From: Lewinellaceae bacterium
GTDB lineage: Bacteria; Bacteroidota; Bacteroidia; Chitinophagales; Saprospiraceae
Reading direction: 5' to 3'
DNA: 64,000 nt
NCBI GenBank assembly: GCA_020636045.1
Contig: JACJYP010000006.1
Coordinates: forward strand, 248,001-312,000
In this document: in pieces, positions 53,938-63,367 of the stretch
Layout of the letters: each line of letters begins with the position of its first letter
Position numbering within the stretch: position 1 is the first letter of the stretch
Made by a program: the position numbers and the translations under genes
Notes under the pieces: generated by a model
Databases searched by the model: none
What the model was told of the DNA's origin: nothing
The model's input: only the letters and a program-made list of their open reading frames with translations

Positions 53938-55005
53938 ATGATGCTCCGAATTTTCCCCATTTTACTGTTGCTTTTGCTGCGCGTTGCTGGTCAGGCGCAA
54001 CAAACCGGCCTCCCGGTCGATTCGCTGATCAGCAAGGGTATCCGGCTGCACGACGAAGGCCAGTTCGATGCCGCGCTTGCTCTTTTTGAACAGGCTGTCA
54101 AGCAGGAGCCGCAGAACGGTCTGGCAAATTTTGAAGCCGGAAACACCTGTTTTGCGCTGGGCGATTACAAAAAAGCGCTGAAATACGCGGATAAAGCCCT
54201 GAAGATCGACCGGGAGGCGCTGCCCGAAGCTTATGTGCTGAAAGGCAATTCGCTGGATATGCTGGGCAAAGCGGACAAGGCCGTGGACGCCTACCGGAAA
54301 GGTCTTAAACTGGATCCCGGCAATTATCAACTGCATTTCAACCTCGGCGTCACCCTGCTCCGGCAGGAGAAGTTTGCGGAGGCGGAACCCGAATTTATCG
54401 CGGCACTCAAAACAAACCCTCAGTACACAAGTGCGCATTACATGCTTGGTTACTGCAATGCCATGCTGTTGAAAAAAACCAAGACACTGCTATCTTTTTA
54501 CTATTTCTTGCTGGCGGAAAATCAGGGAAAGCGCGCCGATATCGCCACTCATTTTATCAAAAGAACGATGCAGGAAGGCATGGGAAAGACCGGCGAACGC
54601 ACCTTCAATCTCAGCGTTGATCCGGCCGCCCTGGGCGACGAATTCGGTAATATCGATATGTCCCTTTCGATCATCCCGATCGCCAGGGAAATGTCGAAGC
54701 AAGCAATGAAAGACTCGCTGGGCGTGGACATCCCCGATCTGAGTTTTTCACTACAACTCACCAACTACAACGAATCCCTCTTCCGCCTGCTCGGAGAAGT
54801 GACCGAACGCCCCGCCGACTCTTTCTGGTGGGATACCTACGCCGATTTTTTTGTCGACCTGCACCGGGCGGGCCATACCGAGGCGCTCACCAATTTTCTG
54901 CTGATGAACAGCGAGGACAAAACGGCCATGACATGGTTGCGGAGCAACGGAGAAAAAGTGCAGGCGTTTTCCGACTGGATTGATGCGTACAGCAAGCGCG
55001 ATTAG
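53938..55005 (+). CDS. exported tetratricopeptide-repeat protein
   Basis: 355 residues from the ATG at 53938 (another ATG follows directly). Signal peptide (IFPILLLLLLRVAGQA-Q). TPRs at about 25-165 (GIRLHDEGQFDAALALFEQAVKQEP, ALKYADKALKIDREALPEAY, NLGVTLLRQEKFAEAEPEFIAALKTNP). The C-terminal half (ERTFNLSVDPAALGDEFGNIDMSL ... LQLTNYNESLFRLLGEV) is not known to me. Probably a periplasmic scaffold protein. Confidence 0.82.
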   Translation: MMLRIFPILLLLLLRVAGQAQQTGLPVDSLISKGIRLHDEGQFDAALALFEQAVKQEPQNGLANFEAGNTCFALGDYKKALKYADKALKIDREALPEAYVLKGNSLDMLGKADKAVDAYRKGLKLDPGNYQLHFNLGVTLLRQEKFAEAEPEFIAALKTNPQYTSAHYMLGYCNAMLLKKTKTLLSFYYFLLAENQGKRADIATHFIKRTMQEGMGKTGERTFNLSVDPAALGDEFGNIDMSLSIIPIAREMSKQAMKDSLGVDIPDLSFSLQLTNYNESLFRLLGEVTERPADSFWWDTYADFFVDLHRAGHTEALTNFLLMNSEDKTAMTWLRSNGEKVQAFSDWIDAYSKRD

Positions 55006-55052
55006 GCAATGACAACGCCTGAAATTGTACCTTCGCCTGCAAAATCAGCGAC

Positions 55053-56147
55053 TTGAAAGGATCTAAAGCAACCGAGATTATTCGCCCGCATGCCGAAACG
55101 GCTTACGCCGCCGAACTGAAGGCATTGGCTGCGGCCGATGAGCGTCCGCGGCCGGCCAGCTGGCGCCTTTCTCCCTGGGCGGTCATGACGTATCTGCTCG
55201 GCGGCAAAGCGGGAGATACGGATATCGAACCCAAATATTTCGGCCGCCGCCGCCTGGTCGAAATGGCCGTCGCAACCCTGGCCACCGACCGCGCATTGTT
55301 GCTGCTCGGCGTGCCCGGCACCGCCAAAACCTGGCTGAGCGAGCACCTGGCTGCTGCCATCAGCGGCGACAGCACCCTGCTGGTGCAGGGCACTGCGGGC
55401 ATCAGCGAGGAGAGCCTGCGCTACGGCTGGAACTACGCCCGCCTGCTGGCGGAAGGGCCCTCTGAAAAGGCGCTGGTGCCCAGCCCCGTCATGCAGGCCA
55501 TGCGCGACGGTAAGATCGTGCGTGTGGAAGAGCTGACGCGTATCCCCGCCGATGTGCAGGATACCCTCATCACGATCCTGTCGGAAAAGACGCTGCCTGT
55601 GCCCGAACTCAGCTTCGAAATACAGGCGCACCGCGGATTTAACCTGATCGCCACTTCCAACGACCGCGACAAGGGCGTCCATGAACTTTCCGCCGCCCTG
55701 CGGCGGCGCTTCAATACCGTGGTGCTGCCTCTGCCCGATACACTCGAAGAAGAGGTGGCTATCGTGCAGAACCGCCTGTCGGCATTGGGCAAGTCGCTTG
55801 AACTGCCGCCGGAAGCCGCTCCGCTCCGCGAGATACAGCGGCTGGTGACGATCTTCCGGGAACTGCGCAGCGGCAAAACAGAAGACGGCCGGGAAAAACT
55901 GAAGGTGCCCACAGCAACGCTCAGCACCGCCGAGGCCATTTCGGTCATCCATCAGGGACAGTCGCTCGCCGTGCATTTCGGCGACGGCGAACTGCATGCC
56001 CATGACCTGGCGGGAGGCCTGCAGGGAGCCGTGGTCAAAGACCCCGGTACGGATCGCGTGATCTGGCAGGAGTACCTGGAACTGGTCGTAAAAAAAAGGG
56101 AAGGCTGGCAGGACCTCTATCGCGCCTGTAAAGAGCTGGAACCCTGA
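55053..56147 (+). CDS. MoxR-family AAA ATPase
   Basis: 364 residues from a TTG at 55053 (KGSKATEIIRPHAE); no ATG gives a full N-terminus and a -7-like TACCTTCG lies at 55028-55035. Walker A GVPGTAKTW, Walker B-like IVRVEELTR, sensor 1 IATSNDRDKG, arginine finger in LRRRF. The WAVMTYLLGGKAG and NYARLLAEGPSEKALVPSP blocks match the ATPase that is normally encoded beside SWIM-zinc-finger, DUF5682 and VWA genes. Those partners are absent here: a TPR gene precedes and a thioredoxin-fold gene follows. Likely a chaperone-like remodelling enzyme acting with a VWA protein encoded elsewhere. Confidence 0.88.
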   Translation: MKGSKATEIIRPHAETAYAAELKALAAADERPRPASWRLSPWAVMTYLLGGKAGDTDIEPKYFGRRRLVEMAVATLATDRALLLLGVPGTAKTWLSEHLAAAISGDSTLLVQGTAGISEESLRYGWNYARLLAEGPSEKALVPSPVMQAMRDGKIVRVEELTRIPADVQDTLITILSEKTLPVPELSFEIQAHRGFNLIATSNDRDKGVHELSAALRRRFNTVVLPLPDTLEEEVAIVQNRLSALGKSLELPPEAAPLREIQRLVTIFRELRSGKTEDGREKLKVPTATLSTAEAISVIHQGQSLAVHFGDGELHAHDLAGGLQGAVVKDPGTDRVIWQEYLELVVKKREGWQDLYRACKELEP

Positions 56148-56266
56148 TACGCCGGGCAGTTGGAAAGGCCGTACAATGGCATCAAATGGTGATTTTTCCT
56201 TACCTTTCGCTGCTTTACCACCCAGGGCAATTTCTCCCCATGCGCTCCTTCCAACCCATTTTCAGT

Positions 56267-57697
56267 ATGAATCGATTGCGTATTTCAGGCTTCTGTCTGC
56301 TGTTGTTCTTTTGCTGTGATGCCAATGCCGCATTTATCTCCGGGATCTTTAAGAACAGCACCCCCGGCAGCGTCGTGCAGATATACGTTCCGCATTACTA
56401 CGTCGACGGCCGCAACGATACTTACTGGGCCGAACTCGACGACCAGTTGCGCTTTTCCATCGAAGCCGACATACCCGAACCGCAACTGGTTTTTTTATTT
56501 CACAACGACGAGCGGCTGCCCGTTTTTCTGGAACCTACGGATACGCTTTACGTCAGCGCCGATGTGTTTCAGTTTCCCGTAAAGATATCTTTCAGCGGGC
56601 GGGCGGGCGCCAACAACCGGCTGCTGAAACAATACCACGAACAGTACCCGCCCGACTACGACGAACTGAACAATATCCGCTTCAAGATCGGGCAATGGTG
56701 GGGTGTGGTGGAGCACCTGATGAACGAGCGTATGGAATCGCTTTCGCCGTCCGAATTCAAAGACTTCATGGACCGGCGCCGGCTGGAGGCCTCTACCATG
56801 CTCGACGATTATACAATGAAAAACCCCGGCGCCGTGACACCTGCATTTTTCGAGTGGATGGCTGCCGATATCACTTATTTCTGGGCATATCACCTGCTGT
56901 TCTACGGACAGGTGTATGGCAACCGGCATCAGATAGAGCCGTCGTTTTTCGATTTTTTATACGAAGCGCCGATCGTCAACGAAGCCATCGGCGACGAGTG
57001 GTACCGGCTTTTCCTGCAGGCATTCGTAGCGCGCCAGATGGCGAAAAACGAGCCCGGCAACCAGTATTTTGCCCGGCAATACAACCTGCTCGGAGAATTG
57101 CTCTCGGGCAAGTCGCTCGCTTTTTTTCGCTCCGAAGTGATCCGTTCTGCCCTTTCGGGCGATCGCTATCGCGAAATTTTGCCCTATTACACCAATTTTT
57201 TGCAGACAAATGAGTTTACAGCATACGACTCCAAGGTAACCGACCTGTATGAGAAGATCGCCAGGGTTTCGCCGGGCATCACCGCCCCGGCATTTACCGG
57301 GGAAGACCTGAACGGCAATATTTTTTCCCTGTCGCAGATGCGCGGGAAGGTCGTTTACCTGAACTTCTGGGCGAGTTGGTGCAGCGCCTGCCTGAAAAAG
57401 ATCGAACTGTTCAACGATTATGCACCCGAACTGAACAGGCAGGGCATCGAGATCGTGAATATTTCCATCGACGAAAGCACTTCCGTCTGGCAAAATTCGG
57501 TGCTCGAAAGAAGCATCCAGGGGCGCAACCTGCTCGCTTCTTCGGGGCACGAGCGCAACATCGCTCAACTGTACGACGTAGAGGCCGTGCCGCAGTATTT
57601 TATCATTGGAAAGAACGGCGCCTTTGCCGAAAAAGCACCCTCCAATCAACCGGAAGACATCAAAATACAACTGCTTAATCTCAGCAAAACGCACTAA
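56267..57697 (+). CDS. TlpA/ResA-like thioredoxin-fold protein
   Basis: 476 residues from the ATG at 56267 (ATGs upstream give longer, poorer signals). Signal peptide (GFCLLLFFCCDANA-A). N-terminal beta domain (VVQIYVPHYYVDGRNDTYW ... FSIEADIP), helical middle, and a C-terminal thioredoxin domain with CSAC in YLNFWASWCSACLKK and cis-Pro region AVPQYFII. Periplasmic disulfide reductase or delivery protein. Five bases before the TonB-WG gene, so co-transcription is likely. Confidence 0.88.
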   Translation: MNRLRISGFCLLLFFCCDANAAFISGIFKNSTPGSVVQIYVPHYYVDGRNDTYWAELDDQLRFSIEADIPEPQLVFLFHNDERLPVFLEPTDTLYVSADVFQFPVKISFSGRAGANNRLLKQYHEQYPPDYDELNNIRFKIGQWWGVVEHLMNERMESLSPSEFKDFMDRRRLEASTMLDDYTMKNPGAVTPAFFEWMAADITYFWAYHLLFYGQVYGNRHQIEPSFFDFLYEAPIVNEAIGDEWYRLFLQAFVARQMAKNEPGNQYFARQYNLLGELLSGKSLAFFRSEVIRSALSGDRYREILPYYTNFLQTNEFTAYDSKVTDLYEKIARVSPGITAPAFTGEDLNGNIFSLSQMRGKVVYLNFWASWCSACLKKIELFNDYAPELNRQGIEIVNISIDESTSVWQNSVLERSIQGRNLLASSGHERNIAQLYDVEAVPQYFIIGKNGAFAEKAPSNQPEDIKIQLLNLSKTH

Positions 57698-57702
57698 AAC
57701 CG

Positions 57703-58452
57703 ATGTACAGAATCATCCCATGCCTGCTGCTGCTGGCGTCGGTCGCACAAGCCCAACCCGACAGTTCGGGCGTGTGGACGCTGGTGGAGCAAATGCCTTT
57801 TTTTCAGGGCTGCGAGCACCTGTTGCCCACCGATCCTGCCAAGCGCAGTTGCAGTGAAAAAGCGCTTGCCGCATTTATTTCTTCCAAACTGACATATCCC
57901 GATTCGGCCGCCGCCCGCCGCCTCGAAGGCATGGTGGTGGTCAGTTTTGTGGTCGATGAAGAGGGTAACCCCGGCGATGTGCGCATCGTGCGCGACATCG
58001 GCGCTGGCTGCGGAGCGGCGGCCAGGGCCGTTGTGGATGCCATGCCCAAATGGGAACCCGCCATGCATGAAGGCCGCAAAGTGCCGGTACGGCTGAACCT
58101 GCCTATCCTGTTCTCCTTCAAACGCGGGGTAACGGACGAAAGCGAACAGTTTACCGTCCACTGGGGAACCCTGAACGCCGAAGCGGTCACGGCGGCGGAA
58201 TTGAAGCAACACCTCGATGAAGCCATTCTCGTACGCGACCCTTTTGGCAACCTGGTGGATATCCGGGATGTCGAGTTTATGTTTGAAAAAGGCAAAAAGA
58301 GCAGTTCCGCCAAGGCTAGCGGTAATATGCCGGACAAGAAAATGCGAAAAGTTGCCGAGCAGGTCTCGGCAGGCGGTACATTTACAGTCGCCGCCGGGAT
58401 TCAGTACGGCAACGCCTCCTTGCTGGTGACCCGGAGCTACGAGATAAAATGA
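57703..58452 (+). CDS. TonB C-terminal domain joined to one WG module
   Basis: 249 residues. Signal peptide (IIPCLLLLASVAQA-Q). Residues about 45-140 are a TonB-type domain (LTYPDSAAARRLEGMVVVSFVVDEEG ... VDAMPKWEPAMHEGRKVPVRLNLP). Residues 149-249 match the WG modules of the M56 protein at 23111: FTVHWG, then VTAAELKQHL, VEFMFEKG, and a closing GTFTVAAGIQYGNASLLV. This links the TonB and WG parts found separately in the two BlaI/M56 loci. Overlaps the next gene by 4 bp (ATGA). No membrane anchor. Confidence 0.82.
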   Translation: MYRIIPCLLLLASVAQAQPDSSGVWTLVEQMPFFQGCEHLLPTDPAKRSCSEKALAAFISSKLTYPDSAAARRLEGMVVVSFVVDEEGNPGDVRIVRDIGAGCGAAARAVVDAMPKWEPAMHEGRKVPVRLNLPILFSFKRGVTDESEQFTVHWGTLNAEAVTAAELKQHLDEAILVRDPFGNLVDIRDVEFMFEKGKKSSSAKASGNMPDKKMRKVAEQVSAGGTFTVAAGIQYGNASLLVTRSYEIK

Positions 58453-59207
58453 TCAACGACAACGGCATATACAAAGGGCTGCTCGAAGCCAGGCAACGCG
58501 GCGAAAAGCGCCTGGCGGTCCTCTTCGACCCCGACAGGCTTCGCCTGAAGCGGATGGAACAGACCCTCGAGCTCGCCATCCGCAACGGCGTTGACTACTT
58601 TTTTATCGGCGGCAGCCTCGTGGTCAATAATATGCTCGACAGCCTGCTGGCGCAGATACGCCAGCAATGCCCGATCCCGCTGATCCTGTTCCCCGGCAAC
58701 TCGTTTCAACTGAGTTACCGTGCCGACGGCATCCTCTATCTGTCGCTCATCAGCGGCCGCAATCCCGAACTGCTGATCGGCCAGCACGTCATTTCCGCGC
58801 CATTTCTGCGCATGTCGCCGCTCGAGATCATCAGCACCGGGTACATGCTGATCGACGGCGGGGTACAGACTTCCGTGCAATACATGTCCAACACGTACCC
58901 CATTCCGGCGCACAAAGACGATATTGCTGTTTGTACCGCCCTTGCGGGCGAAATGCTGGGCCTGAAAACCATCTATCTGGAAGCGGGCTCCGGCGCCAGG
59001 ATACCCGTACGGGAGGACATGATCGAAGCCGTGCGCGGCGCCGTCAGCGTGCCGCTGATCGTGGGCGGCGGTATCCGCACGCCGGAGAAAGTGGCCGCCA
59101 ACCTGAAAGCCGGCGCCGACATGGTGGTGGTGGGTAACGCCATCGAGCAGGAGCCTGCGCTGATCGGCGAGATGATGGCGGCGGTAAAAGAATTTCAACC
59201 CGCATGA
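58449..59207 (+). CDS. geranylgeranylglyceryl/heptaprenylglyceryl phosphate synthase family
   Basis: 252 residues. TIM-barrel PcrB/GGGPS family: LFDPDRLRL (glycerol-1-phosphate side), GGSLVVNNML, LFPGNSFQLS, TIYLEAGSGA and VGGGIRTPEKVAANLKAGADMVVVGN. Bacteroidota members make a prenylglyceryl phosphate from glycerol-1-phosphate and a polyprenyl diphosphate. The physiological product in this phylum is not well established. Translationally coupled to the TonB-WG gene. Confidence 0.92.
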   Translation: MINDNGIYKGLLEARQRGEKRLAVLFDPDRLRLKRMEQTLELAIRNGVDYFFIGGSLVVNNMLDSLLAQIRQQCPIPLILFPGNSFQLSYRADGILYLSLISGRNPELLIGQHVISAPFLRMSPLEIISTGYMLIDGGVQTSVQYMSNTYPIPAHKDDIAVCTALAGEMLGLKTIYLEAGSGARIPVREDMIEAVRGAVSVPLIVGGGIRTPEKVAANLKAGADMVVVGNAIEQEPALIGEMMAAVKEFQPA

Positions 59208-59286
59208 GGAACGATTTTGCCCCGATCCGGGGTTTGGGGCTGCAAAAGTTGCCCAAATCTTTCAACAGAACACATAAGAGCGAATT

Positions 59287-60252
59287 TTGAGCAAACCAAT
59301 ATTGATCAGCGGTACCGTAGTCAAATCCACCGGGAGCTGGTATAATGTACGCACCGACGATACCCGTAAGGTGTTGCAATGCCGGATTGTCGGCAAATTC
59401 CGCCTGGAAGACGTGCCGATGACCAACCCCGTTGCCGTCGGCGACCGGGTGGAAGTGCAGCCCGAAGGCGAGGACCGGGGGCTCATCAAAAAAATATTGC
59501 CCCGCGAGAACTACGTTGTGCGGCAATCGCCGCGGCGGAAACACGACCTGCACCTGCTGGCGGCCAATATCGATCAGGCGGTGCTGATCACCACCATCGT
59601 GCAACCCGATCTGAAGCCGGGATTCATCGACCGTTTTCTTGTGATGACCGAGCGCGACGAGATCCCGGTGACCATTGTGTTCAACAAGGCGGACGTGTAT
59701 GCTACGGAGGACCTGGAGCGCTTTCTCGAAATGAAAGACATCTACGGCAAGATCGGCTACGGCATTTTGCTGAGCTCCGTGCCGGAAAAAAGCGGCCTGG
59801 AAGCCTTCAGGGAGATCCTGAAAGACAAAACCACCCTGATGAGCGGGCAATCGGGCGTGGGAAAAAGCAGCCTGGTGAATGCCATACAGCCGCAACTCGA
59901 ACTGCGTACCGGCGAGATCAGCGATTATTCGGGTAAAGGGCAACACACGACCACTTTTGCCGAAATGCTCGAACTCGATTTCGGCGGGTATATCATCGAC
60001 ACGCCGGGGATCAAGACCCTGGGGTTCAATGACAGGGACAAAGCCAATATCGCTCACAGTTTTCGCGAGTTTTTTGCCCTGTCGTCGGAATGCCGTTTCG
60101 GCGGCGCCTGCCTGCATCGCGACGAACCCGGTTGCGCCGTACACGAAGCCCTGCGCCGGGGAGAAGTGAGCGAATTGCGCTATTCCAATTACCTGGCCTT
60201 GCTGGCAGAAGTGGAAGACCAGAATTACTGGGAACGGCGCCGTGATTTTTGA
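59287..60252 (+). CDS. rsgA: ribosome small-subunit-dependent GTPase A
   Basis: 321 residues from a TTG at 59287. OB-fold N-terminus (GTVVKSTGSWYNVRTDD), circularly permuted GTPase with G4 NKADVY before G1 SGQSGVGKSSL and G3 DTPGIKTLG, and a zinc knuckle (ECRFGGACLHRDEPGCAV). RsgA helps late 30S subunit assembly. No ATG is available near the family start, so TTG initiation is likely. Terminator-like hairpin 120 bp downstream. Confidence 0.93.
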   Translation: MSKPILISGTVVKSTGSWYNVRTDDTRKVLQCRIVGKFRLEDVPMTNPVAVGDRVEVQPEGEDRGLIKKILPRENYVVRQSPRRKHDLHLLAANIDQAVLITTIVQPDLKPGFIDRFLVMTERDEIPVTIVFNKADVYATEDLERFLEMKDIYGKIGYGILLSSVPEKSGLEAFREILKDKTTLMSGQSGVGKSSLVNAIQPQLELRTGEISDYSGKGQHTTTFAEMLELDFGGYIIDTPGIKTLGFNDRDKANIAHSFREFFALSSECRFGGACLHRDEPGCAVHEALRRGEVSELRYSNYLALLAEVEDQNYWERRRDF

Positions 60253-60373
60253 TCCCGGCAGCCTAATACGGTGAAAATCGCCCTGTAACAATATTGTTAT
60301 GTAGTCGAATGCCGGATTCTTAAGATTAAATAATACAACATCTTTACCCGACTTCCGTTATTTTGCCAACTTT

Positions 60374-60416
60374 GCTCCTCTTTTTTATGCGCGGAAAAAG
60401 AGGGGCTTATTTTTTT
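60374..60416 (+). terminator. intrinsic terminator between rsgA and DUF6089 gene
   Basis: Arms GCTCCTCTTTTT (60374-60385) and AAAAAGAGGGGC (60395-60406), 9-nt loop, then TTATTTTTTT. Textbook shape. It is 122 bp after rsgA but only 38 bp before the next ATG, so it could also act in the leader of that gene. Confidence 0.8.
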
Positions 60417-60454
60417 CAGTATTTATCCATGATCAAAATCCGGTTACACCTTCG

Positions 60455-61159
60455 ATGAAAAAACTTCTGTTTTTATTGCCACTGCTTTGCTCTTTGAGCG
60501 CTGTATCCGCCCAGCGGAATTCTTATTTTGAAGCAGGTTTTCTCTTCGGACTCACCAACTATTCCGGTGATATAGCAGAATCCTCGATCGAGATTTCCGA
60601 AACACAGCCCGGTTACGGCATTTATTTTCGCTATCACTTCTCCAAGAACGTTTCCGTGAAAGCGCACGTCTATTCTGGATCAATCTCCGGTGACGATGCC
60701 AACTCCAAGAATCTGCAAATGCGGAAACTGCGTTTTTCCACGTCTATTGTGGAATTCGGCGCCGTTGCGGAGTGGAAATTCTTCGGCCAGGAGCGTTATT
60801 CGAGCACGGGCATCCACAATTTCTTCGTCACTCCTTATGCATTTCTCGGACTGGGGCTTTCCTATACCGACCCCAAAGCGGAATACTACGGCGACCCGAA
60901 GGAATCGGAAAAGTACCTCCGGACCCCTCTTCCCGAGGAGGGTCTTAATAAGACTTTCCTGCTGGCGCCGATGGGCATCGGCCTGCGTGCCGATGTGCTC
61001 GATCGACTGGTTGTAGGGATTGAAGGCGGCTGGCGGCCGGTGTTTTCCGACGATCTCGACGGTATTCGCGTCAATGGAAACCCCGGCAAGGGCGACTGGT
61101 ACTATTTCGCCGGTCTCACCGTCTCATTTATTCTGAGTGATCCGAAACGCCGCCAGTAG
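60455..61159 (+). CDS. DUF6089-type outer-membrane beta-barrel protein
   Basis: 234 residues. Signal peptide (FLLPLLCSLSAVSA-Q). Alternating strands of a small barrel: FEAGFLFGLTNYSGDIAE, GYGIYFRYHFSKNVSVKAHVYSG, FVTPYAFLGLGLSYTDP, VVGIEGGWRPVFSDDLDG, YYFAGLTVSFIL. The NYSGDI start is typical of the Bacteroidota DUF6089 family. Role unknown, perhaps a structural outer-membrane protein. Confidence 0.85.
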   Translation: MKKLLFLLPLLCSLSAVSAQRNSYFEAGFLFGLTNYSGDIAESSIEISETQPGYGIYFRYHFSKNVSVKAHVYSGSISGDDANSKNLQMRKLRFSTSIVEFGAVAEWKFFGQERYSSTGIHNFFVTPYAFLGLGLSYTDPKAEYYGDPKESEKYLRTPLPEEGLNKTFLLAPMGIGLRADVLDRLVVGIEGGWRPVFSDDLDGIRVNGNPGKGDWYYFAGLTVSFILSDPKRRQ

Positions 61160-61207
61160 CAAGAGCGCATTTCCCGCCGGCTTCCGCGAATTTTTTAATG
61201 GCCGATA

Positions 61208-61270
61208 ACGCCGGCCTTCCGACTGTGGATGGTTTTTTACCTTTGGCCCTCCCGTACGGAAGGCCGGCGT
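61208..61270. repeat. 14-bp perfect inverted repeat around a promoter
   Basis: ACGCCGGCCTTCCG (61208-61221) and CGGAAGGCCGGCGT (61257-61270). The 35-nt interval contains the -7 element TACCTTTG (61238-61245) for the symporter gene. Either an operator, or the terminator/hairpin of the preceding gene. Confidence 0.7.
61238..61245 (+). promoter_or_regulatory. -7 element TACCTTTG for symporter gene
   Basis: TACCTTTG, 123 nt before the ATG at 61369 and enclosed by the 61208-61270 inverted repeat. No TTG at 19-20 nt. Confidence 0.45.
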
Positions 61271-61368
61271 ATTCATTTGTCGCTGCCCCTGCCGGACAGA
61301 TCAGACGAGTCCTTTTGTAACTTTTTGATTACGAACTACCTGGGCGAATATAAGCCCGCCATTGGCTT

Positions 61369-62811
61369 ATGCAGAACGGAACCTTGCTTGTATTTATCGG
61401 ACTGTATTTACTGGGTACGCTGGCAATAGGCTGGTGGGCTTCGAGGCGGGTGAAGACAACGGCCGATTTTGTCGTTGCAGGTAAAAAACTGCCGCTTTTC
61501 ATGGCGTCCTGTGCTTTATTTGCCACCTGGTTCGGTTCCGAAACGGTGATGGGCGCCTCATCTGAATTTGCGCAACACGGCCTGCTGGGTGTCATTGAAG
61601 ATCCTTTTGGCGCTTCCCTCTGCCTGTTACTTGTCGGTTTGCTGATCGCGCGCCCTTTGTACAACCTCAACCTGTTCACTTTCAACGACTTTTTCAGGAT
61701 CAGGTTCAACAGGGCCGCCGAAGTCACGTCTGCGGTGTTCATGGTGCCCTCGTATTTCAGTTGGATTGCGGCGCAACTGGTCGCGCTGGCGATCATCCTG
61801 CAGGCGATCTGCGGGCTGGACCGCGAATGGGGCGTATTGCTGTGCACATCTATGGTGCTGATCTACACTTATATAGGCGGGATGTGGTCGGTCACGATCA
61901 CCGATTTCGTGCAGACGATCGCGATCGTGATCGGCTTGCTCGCCCTCGCGATCGATATGTTGTGGCAGGTCGGCGGCCCGGCGAAAGTCGTTGCCGCTGC
62001 GCCGGAGGGTTTCTTTCAGTTTTTTCCGGAGGGCAAGCCCGTCGAAATGATCCACTGGCTGGCGGCGTGGATGACCATAGGCCTGGGGAGTATTCCGCAA
62101 CAGGATGTTTTTCAGCGGGTGATGGCGGCCAAAAGTGAACGCACGTCTATTCTGGCCTGCTACACTTCTTCACTGATGTACCTCTCTATCGCATTTCTGC
62201 CGCTGATCATCGCATTTTGCGGCCGCATGTTATATCCCGAACTGGTGGAGAGCGACGCGCAGATGATGATCCCCGCCATGGTGCTTCAGCACGGCAGCAT
62301 CGGGATGCAGATACTGTTTTTCGGGGCGTTACTTTCGGCGATCCTGAGCACCTGCAGCGGCGCCATGCTGGCGCCGGCCACGGTAGTAGGCGAAAACCTG
62401 GTGCGTCCCATGTTCAAATCGCTCACCGATGAACAGTTGCTGCGCATCATGCGCTGGTCGGTGGTAGCGGTGGCCATTGTGACCGGCGCGATGGCCCTGA
62501 TGCGCAACAATATTTACGAACTCGTCGGCGAATCATCCGCCCTGAGCCTGGTGTCGCTGTTCACTCCGCTGATCGCCGGGCTCTACTGGCGCCGGGCATC
62601 GGCGACCGGCGCCATCGTTTCCATGATCTCCGGCATGGGAGTCTGGCTGCTCACGCTGGTGCTGCTACCGGAAGAACCGGCAGAAGATGCTTCCATCTGG
62701 CTGCACATCCCGCCGATGCTGTATGGCTTCGCCGCCGGCATTGCCGGCATGGCAGTGGGCAGCTGGTGGCGTCCCAATCGCACGACGGATGCTGTGGCTT
62801 CGGATATGTAA
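61369..62811 (+). CDS. sodium:solute symporter family protein
   Basis: 480 residues, about 13 membrane helices, the SSS/LeuT-fold arrangement. Family signs: TLLVFIGLYLLGTLAIGWWASRR is preceded by the N-terminus, WFGSETVMGASSEF in the core, GLGSIPQQDVFQRVMAAKS, and AILSTCSGAMLAPATV (sodium-site serines). Transports a small solute with sodium; the substrate cannot be told. The 3' end is 64 bp before a small membrane protein gene on the same strand. Confidence 0.9.
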   Translation: MQNGTLLVFIGLYLLGTLAIGWWASRRVKTTADFVVAGKKLPLFMASCALFATWFGSETVMGASSEFAQHGLLGVIEDPFGASLCLLLVGLLIARPLYNLNLFTFNDFFRIRFNRAAEVTSAVFMVPSYFSWIAAQLVALAIILQAICGLDREWGVLLCTSMVLIYTYIGGMWSVTITDFVQTIAIVIGLLALAIDMLWQVGGPAKVVAAAPEGFFQFFPEGKPVEMIHWLAAWMTIGLGSIPQQDVFQRVMAAKSERTSILACYTSSLMYLSIAFLPLIIAFCGRMLYPELVESDAQMMIPAMVLQHGSIGMQILFFGALLSAILSTCSGAMLAPATVVGENLVRPMFKSLTDEQLLRIMRWSVVAVAIVTGAMALMRNNIYELVGESSALSLVSLFTPLIAGLYWRRASATGAIVSMISGMGVWLLTLVLLPEEPAEDASIWLHIPPMLYGFAAGIAGMAVGSWWRPNRTTDAVASDM

Positions 62812-62875
62812 AAAGTCGAACTTTCGCAAAAACACCGATAACCGGGTTCCTTCATTCCTTTTAGAATACGCTAAT

Positions 62876-63346
62876 ATGGCCAAACGTCAGACATTGCTCG
62901 TACTGCTCGAACTGCTGTGGTGGACGGTGACCGTCATCGTGGTGGTGGCAAGTCAGTATCCTATTCACAAGGCCATGCACGTATGGCCGTACGAGGTGTG
63001 GAACATCGTCTTTATCGTGGTGTTGATCACGCTGGCGAGGTACACCTTTTTGCTAAAGCATACCTTTCTGGCCCGGCAGCAAGTGATCAAGACGGTGCTG
63101 ATCCTGCTGATGTTTCCGCTGATATTTATACTGATCGACGGCCTGAACGATTTTCTGACTTTTATCGAGGAAAAAACCTGGGACCCGCTCACCGGCCACT
63201 TGCCTGCCGCCGACAAGAAGTCGATCGAGCAATATATCTGGGCCGAGATGTTGTTTTTCGGCGCCGGCAGCATTATTTCCGTGCCTGTATTTGCGGCGCG
63301 GCTGCTGTTATCGATCTGGCGCACGCACAACCGGGGCACCGTGTGA
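62876..63346 (+). CDS. small polytopic membrane protein, unknown
   Basis: 156 residues from the ATG at 62876 (the frame is open further upstream inside the symporter gene). Four hydrophobic stretches (LLWWTVTVIVVVASQYP, VWNIVFIVVLITLARYTFLL, VIKTVLILLMFPLIFILIDG, LFFGAGSIISVPVFAARLLL). No family recognised. May be co-transcribed with the symporter. Confidence 0.72.
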   Translation: MAKRQTLLVLLELLWWTVTVIVVVASQYPIHKAMHVWPYEVWNIVFIVVLITLARYTFLLKHTFLARQQVIKTVLILLMFPLIFILIDGLNDFLTFIEEKTWDPLTGHLPAADKKSIEQYIWAEMLFFGAGSIISVPVFAARLLLSIWRTHNRGTV

Positions 63347-63367
63347 TACATTAGGGTGACAAAAAGA

